Positions 1 through 9,543 of a stretch of DNA of 64,000 bases are shown one piece after another (position 1 is the stretch's first letter; each line of letters opens with the position of its first letter). Below the pieces are notes generated by a model that had not been told where the DNA came from, ran no database searches, and saw only the letters and a program-made list of their open reading frames with translations. This DNA comes from Enterobacteriaceae endosymbiont of Donacia crassipes (GTDB lineage Bacteria > Pseudomonadota > Gammaproteobacteria > Enterobacterales > Enterobacteriaceae): positions 353,405 through 417,404 of the forward strand of contig NZ_CP046202.1 of assembly GCF_012569785.1 (NCBI RefSeq), in the 5' to 3' direction. Both the position numbers and the translations under genes were made by a program.

Positions 1-61
1 TATAAACAATTTAACAAAATAAATTCATAAATTTTATTTAAAATAAACTTATAAATTTAAT

Positions 62-79
62 ACTCTCTTTAAAGAGAGT
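62..79. other. 18-bp perfect palindrome in rRNA leader
   Basis: ACTCTCTTTAAAGAGAGT is a perfect palindrome inside the predicted rrn leader. In RNA it could form a short G+C-containing hairpin. It may be a processing or leader structure. It has no T-run on the rRNA side, so an ordinary terminator is less likely. Confidence 0.4.
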
Positions 80-96
80 GTCCTCAAAAGTTTTTT

Positions 97-113
97 ATAA
101 ATTTTTAAAGAAC
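97..113 (-). promoter_or_regulatory. boxA-like antitermination site in rRNA leader
   Basis: The minus strand reads GTTCTTTAAAAATTTAT, close to the E. coli rrn leader boxA region (core GCTCTTTAACA followed by ATTTAT). It lies about 20 bases downstream of the predicted -10 box, as expected for an rrn leader. This element recruits the Nus antitermination factors in E. coli. Only the resemblance and the context are seen. Confidence 0.6.
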
Positions 114-132
114 TATAAAATTAGTAATAATC

Positions 133-160
133 ATATTACATCTATTAAATAAATAGTCAA
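133..160 (-). promoter_or_regulatory. predicted rRNA operon promoter
   Basis: On the minus strand a TTGACT -35 box (155-160) and a TAATAT -10 box (133-138) are separated by 16 bases. The site lies just downstream of murI, is followed by a boxA-like sequence, and points out of the window to the left. In E. coli murI is directly followed by rrnB in the same orientation, so this is most likely the promoter of a 16S rRNA gene beginning beyond base 1. The rRNA gene itself is not visible. Confidence 0.7.
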
Positions 161-191
161 GTATTTTATTTTAATTTTTATAAAAGATATT

Positions 192-1004
192 TTATGTTCT
201 AAATTTTTTAAACATATGAAAATTTATTTTCAAAAAAATATTCTTTATTTTGTTTATATTTTTATCTATTTTTGTAAAATAAACAATATTTTTTTTTGTA
301 TTTGATAAATTTTTATTATATTTAATTAGTTGTTTAAATTTATAAATAATATATTTTTTAGCATCCAAAAATTTTATATTTTTAGGAAAAATAATTTTTA
401 ATTCATTTTTAATTAATGGGAAATGAGTACAACCTAATATGATAGTATCAGGAAATATTTTTAATTTATACCAAGAGAAAAAAATTTTTTTTATCTCATT
501 TAATATAATTTTATCTCCTAATAACTTTTGTTCTGCTAAAAAAACTAATTTAGGAGATGATATAATTTTTATTATATATTTTCCTTTTAATAAATGTATT
601 TTATTTTGTATTTTATAATTTTGTAGTGTAGTATTTGTAGCTAAAAAACCAATTATTTTATTTTTTGTTTTTGTAATAGCTAAATCAATAACAGGAGTTA
701 CACCAATAATAGGAAAACTAAAGTATTTTTTTAATTCAGGTAAACTTGTAATGCTAGCTGTATTACATGCTATAATTACTAATGTAATATCATGATGTAA
801 TGAAATTTTTTGTAAAATTTTAATTAAACGTTGTAAAATAAAATTTTTTGATTTATTCCCATATGGAAAATATTTATTATCTAATAAATAAATAAAATTT
901 ATATTCAAAAAAATATTTTTAATATAATTATATATTGTAATTCCACCTAATCCAGAATCAAAAATAAAAACAGTAGTTTGTGATGTTAAAAATTCTTTTT
1001 TCAT
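192..1004 (-). CDS. murI: glutamate racemase MurI
   Basis: Converts L-glutamate to D-glutamate for peptidoglycan precursors in the cytoplasm. The 270-residue product (E. coli about 285) has the N-terminal DSGLGG motif (16-21), the first catalytic cysteine in ACNTAS (Cys80) and the second in GCTHFP (Cys192), so the cofactor-independent two-base mechanism is preserved. It is divergent from iscS across a 127-bp gap. Downstream on the same strand is the predicted rRNA promoter, matching the murI-rrn order of E. coli. With murJ in this window it shows that a cell wall is still made. The C-terminal part is lysine- and asparagine-rich, as usual in such AT-rich genomes. Confidence 0.95.
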   Translation of the reverse strand: MKKEFLTSQTTVFIFDSGLGGITIYNYIKNIFLNINFIYLLDNKYFPYGNKSKNFILQRLIKILQKISLHHDITLVIIACNTASITSLPELKKYFSFPIIGVTPVIDLAITKTKNKIIGFLATNTTLQNYKIQNKIHLLKGKYIIKIISSPKLVFLAEQKLLGDKIILNEIKKIFFSWYKLKIFPDTIILGCTHFPLIKNELKIIFPKNIKFLDAKKYIIYKFKQLIKYNKNLSNTKKNIVYFTKIDKNINKIKNIFLKINFHMFKKFRT

Positions 1005-1131
1005 AAAAAAACCTAATTAATTATATTTTATATATTAAAATATTTAATTTTTAATTTACACAATATATAATATTTATTTTAACAAAAATTTTTTTTAAAA
1101 AATATTCAAATTAAATTTATATTATAAAATT

Positions 1132-2295
1132 ATGAAAAAATTAATTTATTTAGACTATGCTTCTACAACACCAGTTGATAAACAAGTATTAAAAGATATG
1201 AAAAATTATTTTACTATAAAAGGAATATTTGGCAATCCTTCTTCTTATTTACATTCATTTGGAATAAATGCAAAAAATGCTATTGAAAATGCTAGAGTAA
1301 ATATATCCGATATTATCGGGAGTAAAAAAGAAGAAATAATTTTTACTTCTAGTGCAACAGAATCTATTAACTTAGCAATTAAAGGAATTGCATTTAATTA
1401 TATAAATTATAAAAATAAAAATATTATTACAAGTTTAATAGAACATAAAGCTGTATTAGAAACTTGTAATTTTGTAAAAAAATTAGGTATAAAAATCATA
1501 TATATTAAAAACTCTTGTATAGGAAAAATTAATTTAAATATATTAAAAAAAAAAATCACAAATAAAACTATATTAGTATCTATAATGCATATTAATAATG
1601 AAATAGGTACCATTAATGATATAAATCAAATTGGTTGTATTTGTAAAAAAAAAAATATATTTTTTCATGTAGATGCTACACAAAGTGTAGGTAAATATTT
1701 ATTTAATTTAAAAAATATGAATATTGATTTATTATCATTTTCAGCTCATAAATTTTATGGACCTAAAGGTGTAGGTGTTTTATACATAAAAGATAATAAA
1801 AAAAAAATAAATTTGTTACCATTAATACATGGTGGTGAACAAGAAAACGGTCTAAGATCAGGAACCTTAGCTGTACACCAGATAATTGGTATGTCTACAG
1901 CATTAAGAATTGCTAATTCTATAATGGAAAAAGAAAAAAAAAGAATAACATTGTTAAAACAAAAATTATGGAATGGAATAAAAAATATTTCAGGTGTATA
2001 TTTAAATGGTAGTTTTAAAAATAGTTCTCCCTATATAATAAATATAGGTTTTAAAAATATTTTTAATAAAATACTTATATTAGAAATGAAAAATATTGCA
2101 ATATCTACTTCTTCTGCATGTAATTCAAATAAATATTATTTATCTTATGTATTAAAATCTTTAGGATTAAATCCTAAATTAATCCAAAGTTCTATTCGCA
2201 TTTCTTTTGGTAAATTTACAACTGAAAAAGAAATAGATTATACAGTTAAAAAATTAAATCTTATTGTAAAAAAAATTAAAAAAAATTATTTGTAA
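1132..2295 (+). CDS. iscS: cysteine desulfurase IscS (C-terminally shortened)
   Basis: A PLP enzyme that removes sulfur from cysteine as a protein persulfide for tRNA thiolation and Fe-S assembly. The 387-residue product follows E. coli IscS (404 aa) through the PLP lysine in SAHKFYGPKGVG (Lys207) and the active-site loop STSSACNS (Cys330). It stops just after the EIDYT helix, so about 17-20 residues of the tail that in E. coli helps bind IscU are missing. No iscR, iscU, iscA, hscBA or fdx lies next to it. With a full suf operon 1.5 kb away, its likeliest remaining role is sulfur donation to tRNA modification. It converges on pykF over a short hairpin. Confidence 0.93.
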   Translation: MKKLIYLDYASTTPVDKQVLKDMKNYFTIKGIFGNPSSYLHSFGINAKNAIENARVNISDIIGSKKEEIIFTSSATESINLAIKGIAFNYINYKNKNIITSLIEHKAVLETCNFVKKLGIKIIYIKNSCIGKINLNILKKKITNKTILVSIMHINNEIGTINDINQIGCICKKKNIFFHVDATQSVGKYLFNLKNMNIDLLSFSAHKFYGPKGVGVLYIKDNKKKINLLPLIHGGEQENGLRSGTLAVHQIIGMSTALRIANSIMEKEKKRITLLKQKLWNGIKNISGVYLNGSFKNSSPYIINIGFKNIFNKILILEMKNIAISTSSACNSNKYYLSYVLKSLGLNPKLIQSSIRISFGKFTTEKEIDYTVKKLNLIVKKIKKNYL

Positions 2296-2299
2296 ATAT

Positions 2300-2324
2300 A
2301 AATTATAACTATAATTTTTTTATT
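2300..2324 (+). terminator. iscS terminator-like hairpin
   Basis: An 8-bp stem, AAATTATA and TATAATTT with a two-base loop (2300-2317), starts five bases after the iscS stop and runs into a T-rich tail. The stem has no G:C pair, so it is weak, but it sits exactly between the convergent iscS and pykF genes. Confidence 0.4.
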
Positions 2325-2334
2325 TTTAAAAATT

Positions 2335-3744
2335 TTAAATAATATGTACAGAAGTTGTATTTGTAGTCCCACTAGGTACTAAAGCACCAGAAACCATTAC
2401 AATAACATCTCCTTTTGTTGCATATTTACTAAATAATGCTACTTTTTTACCTATTATATAAAAATCATCTGTAGATGATATTTTATTAACTAATTTAGGT
2501 ATTATTCCTTTACTTAAAATTAAATGTTTTACTGTTTTTTTATTTGTAGTTAAAGCTAAAATTATTGATCTAGGAAAATATTTTCTAATAGCTTTAGCTG
2601 ATTTACCTAATTGAGTAGCTACAATTATTAAAGGAGCTTTTAATTTTTCTGCTATTTCAACTGCACTACGACATACAGCATCTGTAATACTCATGTCATC
2701 ATTACGATAATAATTAATTCTATTATCCATAGTAATATCTGTTCTTTCACAAATTGTAGACATAATAGATACAGATTCTAATGGATATTCTCCTTTAGCA
2801 CTTTCTCCAGACAACATTACAGCATCAGTTCCATCTAAAATAGCATTAGCTACATCACCTGCTTCTGCTCTAGTTGGTCTAGGATTTTTAATCATAGAAT
2901 CTAACATCTGTGTTGCTGTTATAACTATTTTACCTAAAAAATTACATTTTTTTATAATCATTTTTTGAGCAAAAATTACATTTTCTACAGGAATTTCTAC
3001 TCCTAAATCCCCTCTTGCAACCATTATTCCATCAGATACATTTAATATTTCATTAAAATTATTTAATCCTTCTTGATTTTCAATTTTAGCTATAATTTGA
3101 ATATTACTACCGTTATGTTTTTTTAAAAATTTTCTTATTTCTAAAATATCTTGTTTTTTACGAATAAAAGAAGCTGCAATATAATCTATTTTATTTTGAC
3201 ATGCAAAAATTAAATCATGTTTATCCTTTTCAGATAAAGAAGGCAGATTAATAGATATACCAGGTAAATTAATACTTTTATTTTCTGATAATTTTCCATT
3301 ATTTAATATTTTACAAATAATATCGTTATCAATTATTTTCATTACTTCCATAGCGATTAAACCATCATCTATTAATATTTTATTTCCAATTTTTAAATCT
3401 TGAATTAAATAAGGATATGTGATTGCAACACATTTATTATTACCAATAATTGTTTGGTTTGTTGTTAATGTAAAAATTTTTCCAGATTGTAAATCTACAT
3501 CTTTTCCTTTATATAACTTCATAGTACGTATTTCAGGACCTTTTGTATCTAATAAAATTGCTGCATGTATTCCTGTTTCCTTAATCACATTTTTTAAGGT
3601 ATTTATTCTTCTTTGATGATTATCATGATTACCATGTGAAAAATTTAATCTAGCAACATTCATGCCTAATTTTAAAAATTGAGTTAAAATATATTTAGAT
3701 TCTGAACTAGGCCCTATAGTGCATACTATTTTTGTTTTTTTCAT
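2335..3744 (-). CDS. pykF: pyruvate kinase I
   Basis: Makes pyruvate and ATP from phosphoenolpyruvate and ADP. At 469 residues it equals E. coli PykF in length. It keeps the N-terminal [12 protein letters not shown] start, the active-site segment AKIENQEG (Lys220, Glu222) and [10 protein letters not shown] (243-252). The C-terminus [12 protein letters not shown] matches the PykF-type ending rather than PykA. In E. coli pykF lies just beyond sufE (with ldtE and lpp between), so its place next to sufE here is ancestral order after deletion of those two genes. It provides pyruvate and ATP in a genome that has kept aerobic respiration. Confidence 0.96.
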   Translation of the reverse strand: MKKTKIVCTIGPSSESKYILTQFLKLGMNVARLNFSHGNHDNHQRRINTLKNVIKETGIHAAILLDTKGPEIRTMKLYKGKDVDLQSGKIFTLTTNQTIIGNNKCVAITYPYLIQDLKIGNKILIDDGLIAMEVMKIIDNDIICKILNNGKLSENKSINLPGISINLPSLSEKDKHDLIFACQNKIDYIAASFIRKKQDILEIRKFLKKHNGSNIQIIAKIENQEGLNNFNEILNVSDGIMVARGDLGVEIPVENVIFAQKMIIKKCNFLGKIVITATQMLDSMIKNPRPTRAEAGDVANAILDGTDAVMLSGESAKGEYPLESVSIMSTICERTDITMDNRINYYRNDDMSITDAVCRSAVEIAEKLKAPLIIVATQLGKSAKAIRKYFPRSIILALTTNKKTVKHLILSKGIIPKLVNKISSTDDFYIIGKKVALFSKYATKGDVIVMVSGALVPSGTTNTTSVHII

Positions 3745-3835
3745 AAAATTTATATTTCCTGAATATATTTAATTAAAAACTATAAATTTTAATAAAATTT
3801 ATTATATTTTTTTTATCAAATAATCTTATTTAAAT

Positions 3836-4261
3836 TTATTTATGAATTAATTTTTTTAATTTGTTTCTAATAGTTTTTATAATAATATCTATTCCTTCTA
3901 ATCTAGAAGTTGTTAAATATTTATCAAAAGATAAATTTTTGAAATAAGTTTTAATATTAAAATTAATAATTTCGTTATAATTTTTTTTATTATAAAAAAT
4001 AAAAATCATTGTTAATAGTCCTCTAATAATAGAAGAATCACTATCACCTTTAAATTTTATATTATTATTTAAATCAATTTCTATTAAAATCCAAACTCTA
4101 CTTTGACATCCTGGAACAAAGTTTTTTAAAGAATGTTTTTTTTTTGATAAGATAGGAATTTGATTGCCTAATTCTATTAAATAAAGATATCTTTCTTCCC
4201 AATTACTACAATTTAAAAAATTATTTTCAATTTCATTTTGACTAGGTAAATTACATGACAT
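3836..4261 (-). CDS. sufE: SufE sulfur acceptor
   Basis: Accepts persulfide sulfur from SufS and passes it to the SufBCD scaffold. The 141-residue product (E. coli 138) has the acceptor loop FVPGCQSRVW with Cys52. It is the last gene of the sufABCDSE operon and starts six bases after sufS ends, so the two partners are almost certainly translated together. Nothing looks degraded. Confidence 0.94.
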   Translation of the reverse strand: MSCNLPSQNEIENNFLNCSNWEERYLYLIELGNQIPILSKKKHSLKNFVPGCQSRVWILIEIDLNNNIKFKGDSDSSIIRGLLTMIFIFYNKKNYNEIINFNIKTYFKNLSFDKYLTTSRLEGIDIIIKTIRNKLKKLIHK

Positions 4262-4267
4262 ATATTA

Positions 4268-5500
4268 TTATCGATTTAATAAATTTTTTATATATATTAG
4301 TCTATCTATAAAATAATCAATATCACTTTTATTATTATAAATAGAAAAAGAAATTCTACACATAGATTCTACTTTATAAAATTTCATAACAGGAATAGAA
4401 CAATGATGACCAGTACGTATAGCAATACCATATTGATCTAAAAAATTACCTATATCGTAGGAATGATAATTAACTAAATTAAATGCAATTATACCAATTC
4501 TATTAATATTAGAATATTTTTGTCCAAAAATTTTAATATTTGTAATAGAACTAAATTTTTTTAAAGCATATTCTGTTAAATATTGATTATGTTTAATAAT
4601 ATCATTTATATTAAATGACATAAACCATGATAAAGCCGCACCTAACCCTATTATGCCAGATATATTAGGAGAACCTGCTTCAAATTTCCAAGGTATTCTT
4701 TCCCAGATAGGATTATTTTGATATATATCTATAATCATTCCACCTCCTCCTTGCCATGGAGGAATAGATTTTAGTATTTTTTTTATACCATATAATACAC
4801 CAATACCAGTAGGACCAAAAATTTTATGACCTGAAAATACAAAAAAATCACAATCTAATTCTTGAACATCAATTTTTTGAATTGAAATTGCTTGAGCACC
4901 GTCAATTAAAGTAATAATATTTTTTTTCTTAGCTAATTTTATTATAGTTCTAACTGGATTAATAGTTCCTAAAACATTAGAAATATATGTGATTGAAATT
5001 AAACGAGTGTTTTGATCAATTAATTCATTAATTTTATATAATTCTAAATTTCCATTTTTATTTAATGGTATAACACGAATATTAAATCCTATTTTTTGAG
5101 ATAATATTTTCCACGGAATAATGTTGGAATGATGTTCCATTTCAGATATAATAATATTTTCATGTGATGAAATATTCTTTACACCCCAAGTATTAGCAAT
5201 TAAATTAATACTTTCTGTAGTGCCTTTAGTAAAAATTATTTCTTCTGTATATTTTGCATTAATAAAACAAGCTATTTGGGTGCGTACTTGTTCCATTTTT
5301 TTTGTTGCATTTATACTTAAACTATAAATACTTCTATTTACTGAAGAATATTCATTTTTATAAAAATTATTTAACGAAGAAATTACTTTTTTTGGTTTAT
5401 GTACAGTAGCTGCATTATCCAAATAAACAAGTTTATTTCCATTTATTTTTTTTGAAAAAATAGGAAATTGTTTCCTAATATTTTTTATATTAAAACTCAT
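4268..5500 (-). CDS. sufS: cysteine desulfurase SufS
   Basis: A group II cysteine desulfurase that supplies sulfur to SufE in the Suf Fe-S pathway. It has 410 residues (E. coli 406), the PLP-lysine segment SGHKIFGPTGIG and the active-site cysteine in RTGHHCSIP (about residue 367). The start overlaps the end of sufD by 11 bases, suggesting translational coupling. It is the second cysteine desulfurase in the window after iscS. SufS should serve cluster assembly while IscS serves tRNA thiolation, which is inferred from the operon context. Confidence 0.95.
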   Translation of the reverse strand: MSFNIKNIRKQFPIFSKKINGNKLVYLDNAATVHKPKKVISSLNNFYKNEYSSVNRSIYSLSINATKKMEQVRTQIACFINAKYTEEIIFTKGTTESINLIANTWGVKNISSHENIIISEMEHHSNIIPWKILSQKIGFNIRVIPLNKNGNLELYKINELIDQNTRLISITYISNVLGTINPVRTIIKLAKKKNIITLIDGAQAISIQKIDVQELDCDFFVFSGHKIFGPTGIGVLYGIKKILKSIPPWQGGGGMIIDIYQNNPIWERIPWKFEAGSPNISGIIGLGAALSWFMSFNINDIIKHNQYLTEYALKKFSSITNIKIFGQKYSNINRIGIIAFNLVNYHSYDIGNFLDQYGIAIRTGHHCSIPVMKFYKVESMCRISFSIYNNKSDIDYFIDRLIYIKNLLNR

Positions 5501-6773
5501 TTATAAAATTCTCTACTGATAAATAAAACGATATTTTTTGTAAAATTTCATTTTTTATAATAATATTATTAATTTCATTTAAAGAATCTAATATAAAAGA
5601 TATAAGTAAAATATTATATGCCTTTTTAAAACTTATACCTCTAGTTTTTAGAAAAAAAATTTGATTATAATCTATTTTACCTGTAAAAACACTATGTGTA
5701 CATTTTACATTATCATTTAAGATATCTAAACCAGGTTGAATATTTATTCTAGATAACTTATTTAATAATAAACTACTATAATTTAGTTGTCCATTAGTTT
5801 TTATAGCGTGTTTATTAATTTTTAATAATCCTATTAAATTTATTAATGATTGATCTAGAGCAATTGCTTTATGTAATTGTACACTACAAGAATTTTTTTT
5901 ATTATGTTCTAAATGATTATTTACATTTATTATATTAGAATTTTTGGAAAATAATAGACTGTTATATATTAATTTTGTTTTTTCTCCTAAAAATTGAAAA
6001 TTATTATTTTGATGAATATATTGATTTGACATTAATACATCATATTTTTTATAAAAAACATTGTTATATAAAAGAAATTCATTACTAATAGAACAAAAAT
6101 TATTATTATTTTTATTATTATAATTAGTAATAAAAGTATAATGTTCTAATTTAGAATTATCATTTATAATAAAAGTATTATAAATATTATTAATATATGA
6201 TTTATCTGTATTTATATGATGTTCTATTATAGTAGAAAAAGTATTTTTTATATAAATAAAATTTCTATAATTAAATATAGCAATTTCATTTTTTTTATTT
6301 TTATCATTAAAATATACTATATATAATGGTTTTTTACCCTTAATATTTTTTATATGATTAATATTAATTATTATATTTTCTTTAGTAAAAGATTCAGATA
6401 AATAATGATAAATATCTTTTTTTAAAAAATTACTATTATGAATATCATTATATGAGTTAATATGGATTTTATAATATTTATTATCTATATTACTAATAAT
6501 TTTATCAATTTTACCATTAATAAAAAATAATATAATTGCATCTATTGGAAATAATAGTTTAAATAATTTATTATTATTAATAGGTAATGATTTCGAGTTA
6601 ATTAATAAATTATTATTTAAATATTTAAATAATAATTTTTGATTATCATATAATAATTCTTTTTTTAAAAAATTTTTTAATTTATATAAATCCATTTTTG
6701 ATTTATTAGAATAAAAATATTTTTTATTTAATTTATAAAGATTTTTTAATTTTTTATAGATATTATCTTTCAT
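5490..6773 (-). CDS. sufD: SufD, Fe-S scaffold subunit
   Basis: Partner of SufB in the SufBC2D scaffold. I use the ATG ending at 6773 (427 aa), preceded by a GGG ribosome-binding motif. An in-frame ATG at 6791 would add six residues and a 29-bp overlap with sufC. The C-terminal beta-helix is recognisable (CTHSVFTGKID, then LKTRGISFKKAYNILLISFI). The N-terminal two thirds are highly diverged and asparagine/lysine-rich, much more so than SufB or SufC, as is common for SufD in reduced genomes. Its place between sufC and sufS is what makes the call firm. Confidence 0.88.
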   Translation of the reverse strand: MKDNIYKKLKNLYKLNKKYFYSNKSKMDLYKLKNFLKKELLYDNQKLLFKYLNNNLLINSKSLPINNNKLFKLLFPIDAIILFFINGKIDKIISNIDNKYYKIHINSYNDIHNSNFLKKDIYHYLSESFTKENIIININHIKNIKGKKPLYIVYFNDKNKKNEIAIFNYRNFIYIKNTFSTIIEHHINTDKSYINNIYNTFIINDNSKLEHYTFITNYNNKNNNNFCSISNEFLLYNNVFYKKYDVLMSNQYIHQNNNFQFLGEKTKLIYNSLLFSKNSNIINVNNHLEHNKKNSCSVQLHKAIALDQSLINLIGLLKINKHAIKTNGQLNYSSLLLNKLSRINIQPGLDILNDNVKCTHSVFTGKIDYNQIFFLKTRGISFKKAYNILLISFILDSLNEINNIIIKNEILQKISFYLSVENFINEF

Positions 6774-7506
6774 TAATATACCCATATCCATATTGATCTA
6801 AATCAGAAAGAATGCTCATATTTCCTGATTTTATAATATTTTTATTATATAATATATGGATATAATCAGGATTAATATAATCAAGAATACGACGATAATG
6901 TGTAATAATTAAAAATGATCTATTTTTATTTTTCATAAAATTAATTATTTTAGATACTAACTTTAAAGCATCTATATCTAATCCAGAATCAATTTCATCT
7001 AAAATACAAAAATTTGGTTCTAATACAAACATTTGTAATATATCATTAATTTTTTTTTCTCCTCCAGAAAATCCAACATTTACAAATCGTTGTAAAAAAT
7101 CTTTTGTTTTCCCTAAAAATTTTATTTTTTCATTTATAATTTTATTATAAGTAAATCTATCCAATATATTATTATTCCTATATTTTTTTATTGCTTTTAA
7201 AGCATTATATAAAAATATATTATTAGTAACTCCAGGTATTTCTATAGGATACTGAAAAGAAACAAAAATACCTTCTCTTGCTCTAATTTCTGGTGTTAAA
7301 TTTAATAATTTTTTTTTTTTAAAAAATATTTCTCCTTTAGTAACAATATATTCTTTTTTACCAGATATTACATATGATAAAGTACTTTTCCCAGATCCAT
7401 TAGGTCCCATAATAGCATGAATTTCTCCTGAATTTATAGATAAATTAAATTCATTTAAAATAATTTTATTATTTATATTAACACGTAAATTTTTAATTTT
7501 TAACAT
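6763..7506 (-). CDS. sufC: SufC, Fe-S assembly ATPase
   Basis: ABC-type ATPase of the SufBC2D complex; it drives the conformational change that forms clusters on SufB-SufD. The 247-residue protein (E. coli 248) is strongly conserved: Walker A GPNGSGKS (34-41), Q-loop region SFQYP, signature FSGGEKK (146-152), and Walker B CILDEIDSGLD (167-177). The 3' end overlaps sufD by about 11 bases. No transmembrane partner is near, consistent with a soluble ABC ATPase. Confidence 0.96.
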   Translation of the reverse strand: MLKIKNLRVNINNKIILNEFNLSINSGEIHAIMGPNGSGKSTLSYVISGKKEYIVTKGEIFFKKKKLLNLTPEIRAREGIFVSFQYPIEIPGVTNNIFLYNALKAIKKYRNNNILDRFTYNKIINEKIKFLGKTKDFLQRFVNVGFSGGEKKINDILQMFVLEPNFCILDEIDSGLDIDALKLVSKIINFMKNKNRSFLIITHYRRILDYINPDYIHILYNKNIIKSGNMSILSDLDQYGYGYINER

Positions 7507-7542
7507 AATTTTTTTAAATTATTATTTACTAAATATATTATT

Positions 7543-8976
7543 TTATCCTATACTATTATCTAAATGAATAGATAATAATTTTTGTGCCTCAACTGCAAAT
7601 TCTAAAGGAAATTTTACAAAAATTTCTCTACAAAATCCATTAATAATAAGAGAAACAGCATCTTCCATATTTAATCCTCTTTGTAAACAAAAAAAAATTT
7701 GATCTTCTTCTATTTTAGAAGTGGAAGCTTCATGTTCAATTTGTGCAGTATTATTTAATATTTTTAAATTAGGATATGTATGTGTACTACATTTAGAACC
7801 AATTAAAATTGAATCACATTGAGTAAAATTACGAGAATATTCAGCATGTTTATTAATATAAACTAATCCACGATAAGTATTTTTACTTTTTTCTGTAGAA
7901 ATACTTTTAGAAATAATTGTTGACTTTGTATTTTTACCTATATGAATCATTTTAGTACCAGTATCAGCTTGTTGATTGCCGTTAGTTAATGACACAGAAA
8001 AAAACTCTCCAACAGAATTATCTCCTTTTAAAATAACACTAGGATATTTCCAAGTAATAGCTGCTCCTGTTTCTGATTGTGTCCAAGACATTTTACTATT
8101 TTTTCCATAACATATTGCTCTTTTAGTTACGAAATTTAAGATACCTCCTTTATTTTTTTTAGTACCTGAAAACCAATTTTGTACAGTTGAATAATTTACT
8201 TGTGCATTTTTATGTAAAATTACCTCAACTACAGCAGCATGTAATTGAGAATTATTTCTAATTGGAGCAGAGCAACCTTCTATATAATTTAGATAACTGT
8301 TTTCATCTGCAATTAAAATAGTACGTTCAAATTGACCAATATTTTTTTGATTAATTCTAAAATAAGTAGATAAATCTATAGGACATTTTGTATTTTTTGG
8401 AATGTAAATAAATGTACCATCAGAAATTACAGCTGCATTTAATGATGCAAAAAAATTATCATCAGCAGGAACTACAAAACCTAAATATTTTTGAACTAAT
8501 TTAGGATAATGTTTAATTGCATAATTTAATGAACAAAAAATAATTCCTTTATCTAAAAGTTTTTTTTGATTAGTTGTAATAACTGAAACTGAATCAAAAA
8601 TAGCATCAATTGCTATATCTGAGTTATCTTTAATAGGAAGTTTTAATTTATGAAAAGTCTTTTTAACTTCAGATGTAAAATATTTGTTTTTATCACTATT
8701 TAATTTAGTAGATAAGGGAGCTGAATAATAAATATATTTTTGATAATTTAATTCTTTATAATTTCCATTTAACCAATGAGGTTCTATTTTTTTTATCCAA
8801 GAATTATATCCTTTTAATCTAAATTCTAACATCCATTTTGGTTCATTACGCATTTTAGAAATTTTATATATAATATCCATATTAATACCTGGAACAAATT
8901 TTTTATTTTTTAATTTAGTAAAAAATCCTTCTTTATATATATTTTTTTTTTTTAAATATTTAGAATTAATATTCAT
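7543..8976 (-). CDS. sufB: SufB, Fe-S scaffold
   Basis: Main scaffold subunit on which Suf clusters are built. 477 residues (E. coli 495). The C-terminal core is well kept, with the segments AQIEHEASTSKIEEDQIFF and GFCREIFVKFPLEFAVEAQK and several conserved cysteines. It lies between sufA and sufC in the canonical order, 36 bases upstream of sufC. The full set sufABCDSE is present, so this is probably the main or only cluster-assembly route. It must supply the many clusters of the complex I encoded nearby. Confidence 0.95.
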   Translation of the reverse strand: MNINSKYLKKKNIYKEGFFTKLKNKKFVPGINMDIIYKISKMRNEPKWMLEFRLKGYNSWIKKIEPHWLNGNYKELNYQKYIYYSAPLSTKLNSDKNKYFTSEVKKTFHKLKLPIKDNSDIAIDAIFDSVSVITTNQKKLLDKGIIFCSLNYAIKHYPKLVQKYLGFVVPADDNFFASLNAAVISDGTFIYIPKNTKCPIDLSTYFRINQKNIGQFERTILIADENSYLNYIEGCSAPIRNNSQLHAAVVEVILHKNAQVNYSTVQNWFSGTKKNKGGILNFVTKRAICYGKNSKMSWTQSETGAAITWKYPSVILKGDNSVGEFFSVSLTNGNQQADTGTKMIHIGKNTKSTIISKSISTEKSKNTYRGLVYINKHAEYSRNFTQCDSILIGSKCSTHTYPNLKILNNTAQIEHEASTSKIEEDQIFFCLQRGLNMEDAVSLIINGFCREIFVKFPLEFAVEAQKLLSIHLDNSIG

Positions 8977-8994
8977 TTTATTTATTCTTTTTTT

Positions 8995-9369
8995 TTATTT
9001 AAAAGTAAAACTTTTTTTACATCCACAAAATTGTTTAATTTTACTATTATAAAATTGGAAAGATTGATGAAAATTATTTTTTGTAAAATTAATAATAGTA
9101 CCATCTATAAAAATAAGATCTTTATTATTAATAAAAATACATATTGTATCTTTTTGAAATATAATTTCATTATTTAATAAATTATCTAATAATAAAATAT
9201 TATATTTAAATCCAAAACAGCCAGATTTTTTTAAAAATAATTTTATTCCTTTACTATTATTTTTTTTAATTATTTTATTTATTTGTAAAAATGCTGTTTG
9301 TGTTATATATAAACCTTTATAATTATTTTTTGTACATGTTAAATGAATTAAATTTTTTTGTTTTCTCAT
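8995..9369 (-). CDS. sufA: SufA, A-type Fe-S carrier
   Basis: Carrier that passes clusters from SufBCD to target proteins. 124 residues (E. coli 122), with the cysteine motif CGCKKSF at the C-terminus and an upstream KSGCFGFKY segment, giving the three-cysteine pattern of the HesB/IscA family. It is the first gene of the suf operon. The 174-bp gap upstream, up to the end of murJ, should hold the promoter. I see no convincing IscR, Fur or OxyR operator in it. Confidence 0.9.
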   Translation of the reverse strand: MRKQKNLIHLTCTKNNYKGLYITQTAFLQINKIIKKNNSKGIKLFLKKSGCFGFKYNILLLDNLLNNEIIFQKDTICIFINNKDLIFIDGTIINFTKNNFHQSFQFYNSKIKQFCGCKKSFTFK

Positions 9370-9543
9370 AATAAAAACCTATAAATATTATTTATTTTAA
9401 TTCTGAAAATTTAAATAAGTTTAATAAAATAAAAATATAAAAAATTTTTTTTAATAAAAAAATATTAATACTGAAACTAATATAAAAAATATATTTCATA
9501 TAATATTTAAATTAAAATTTATAATTTATAATTATAAATATAA

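Noticed and set aside
9370-9543. IscR, Fur or OxyR site upstream of sufA
   Set aside because: No sequence in the gap resembles these operators well enough to report.
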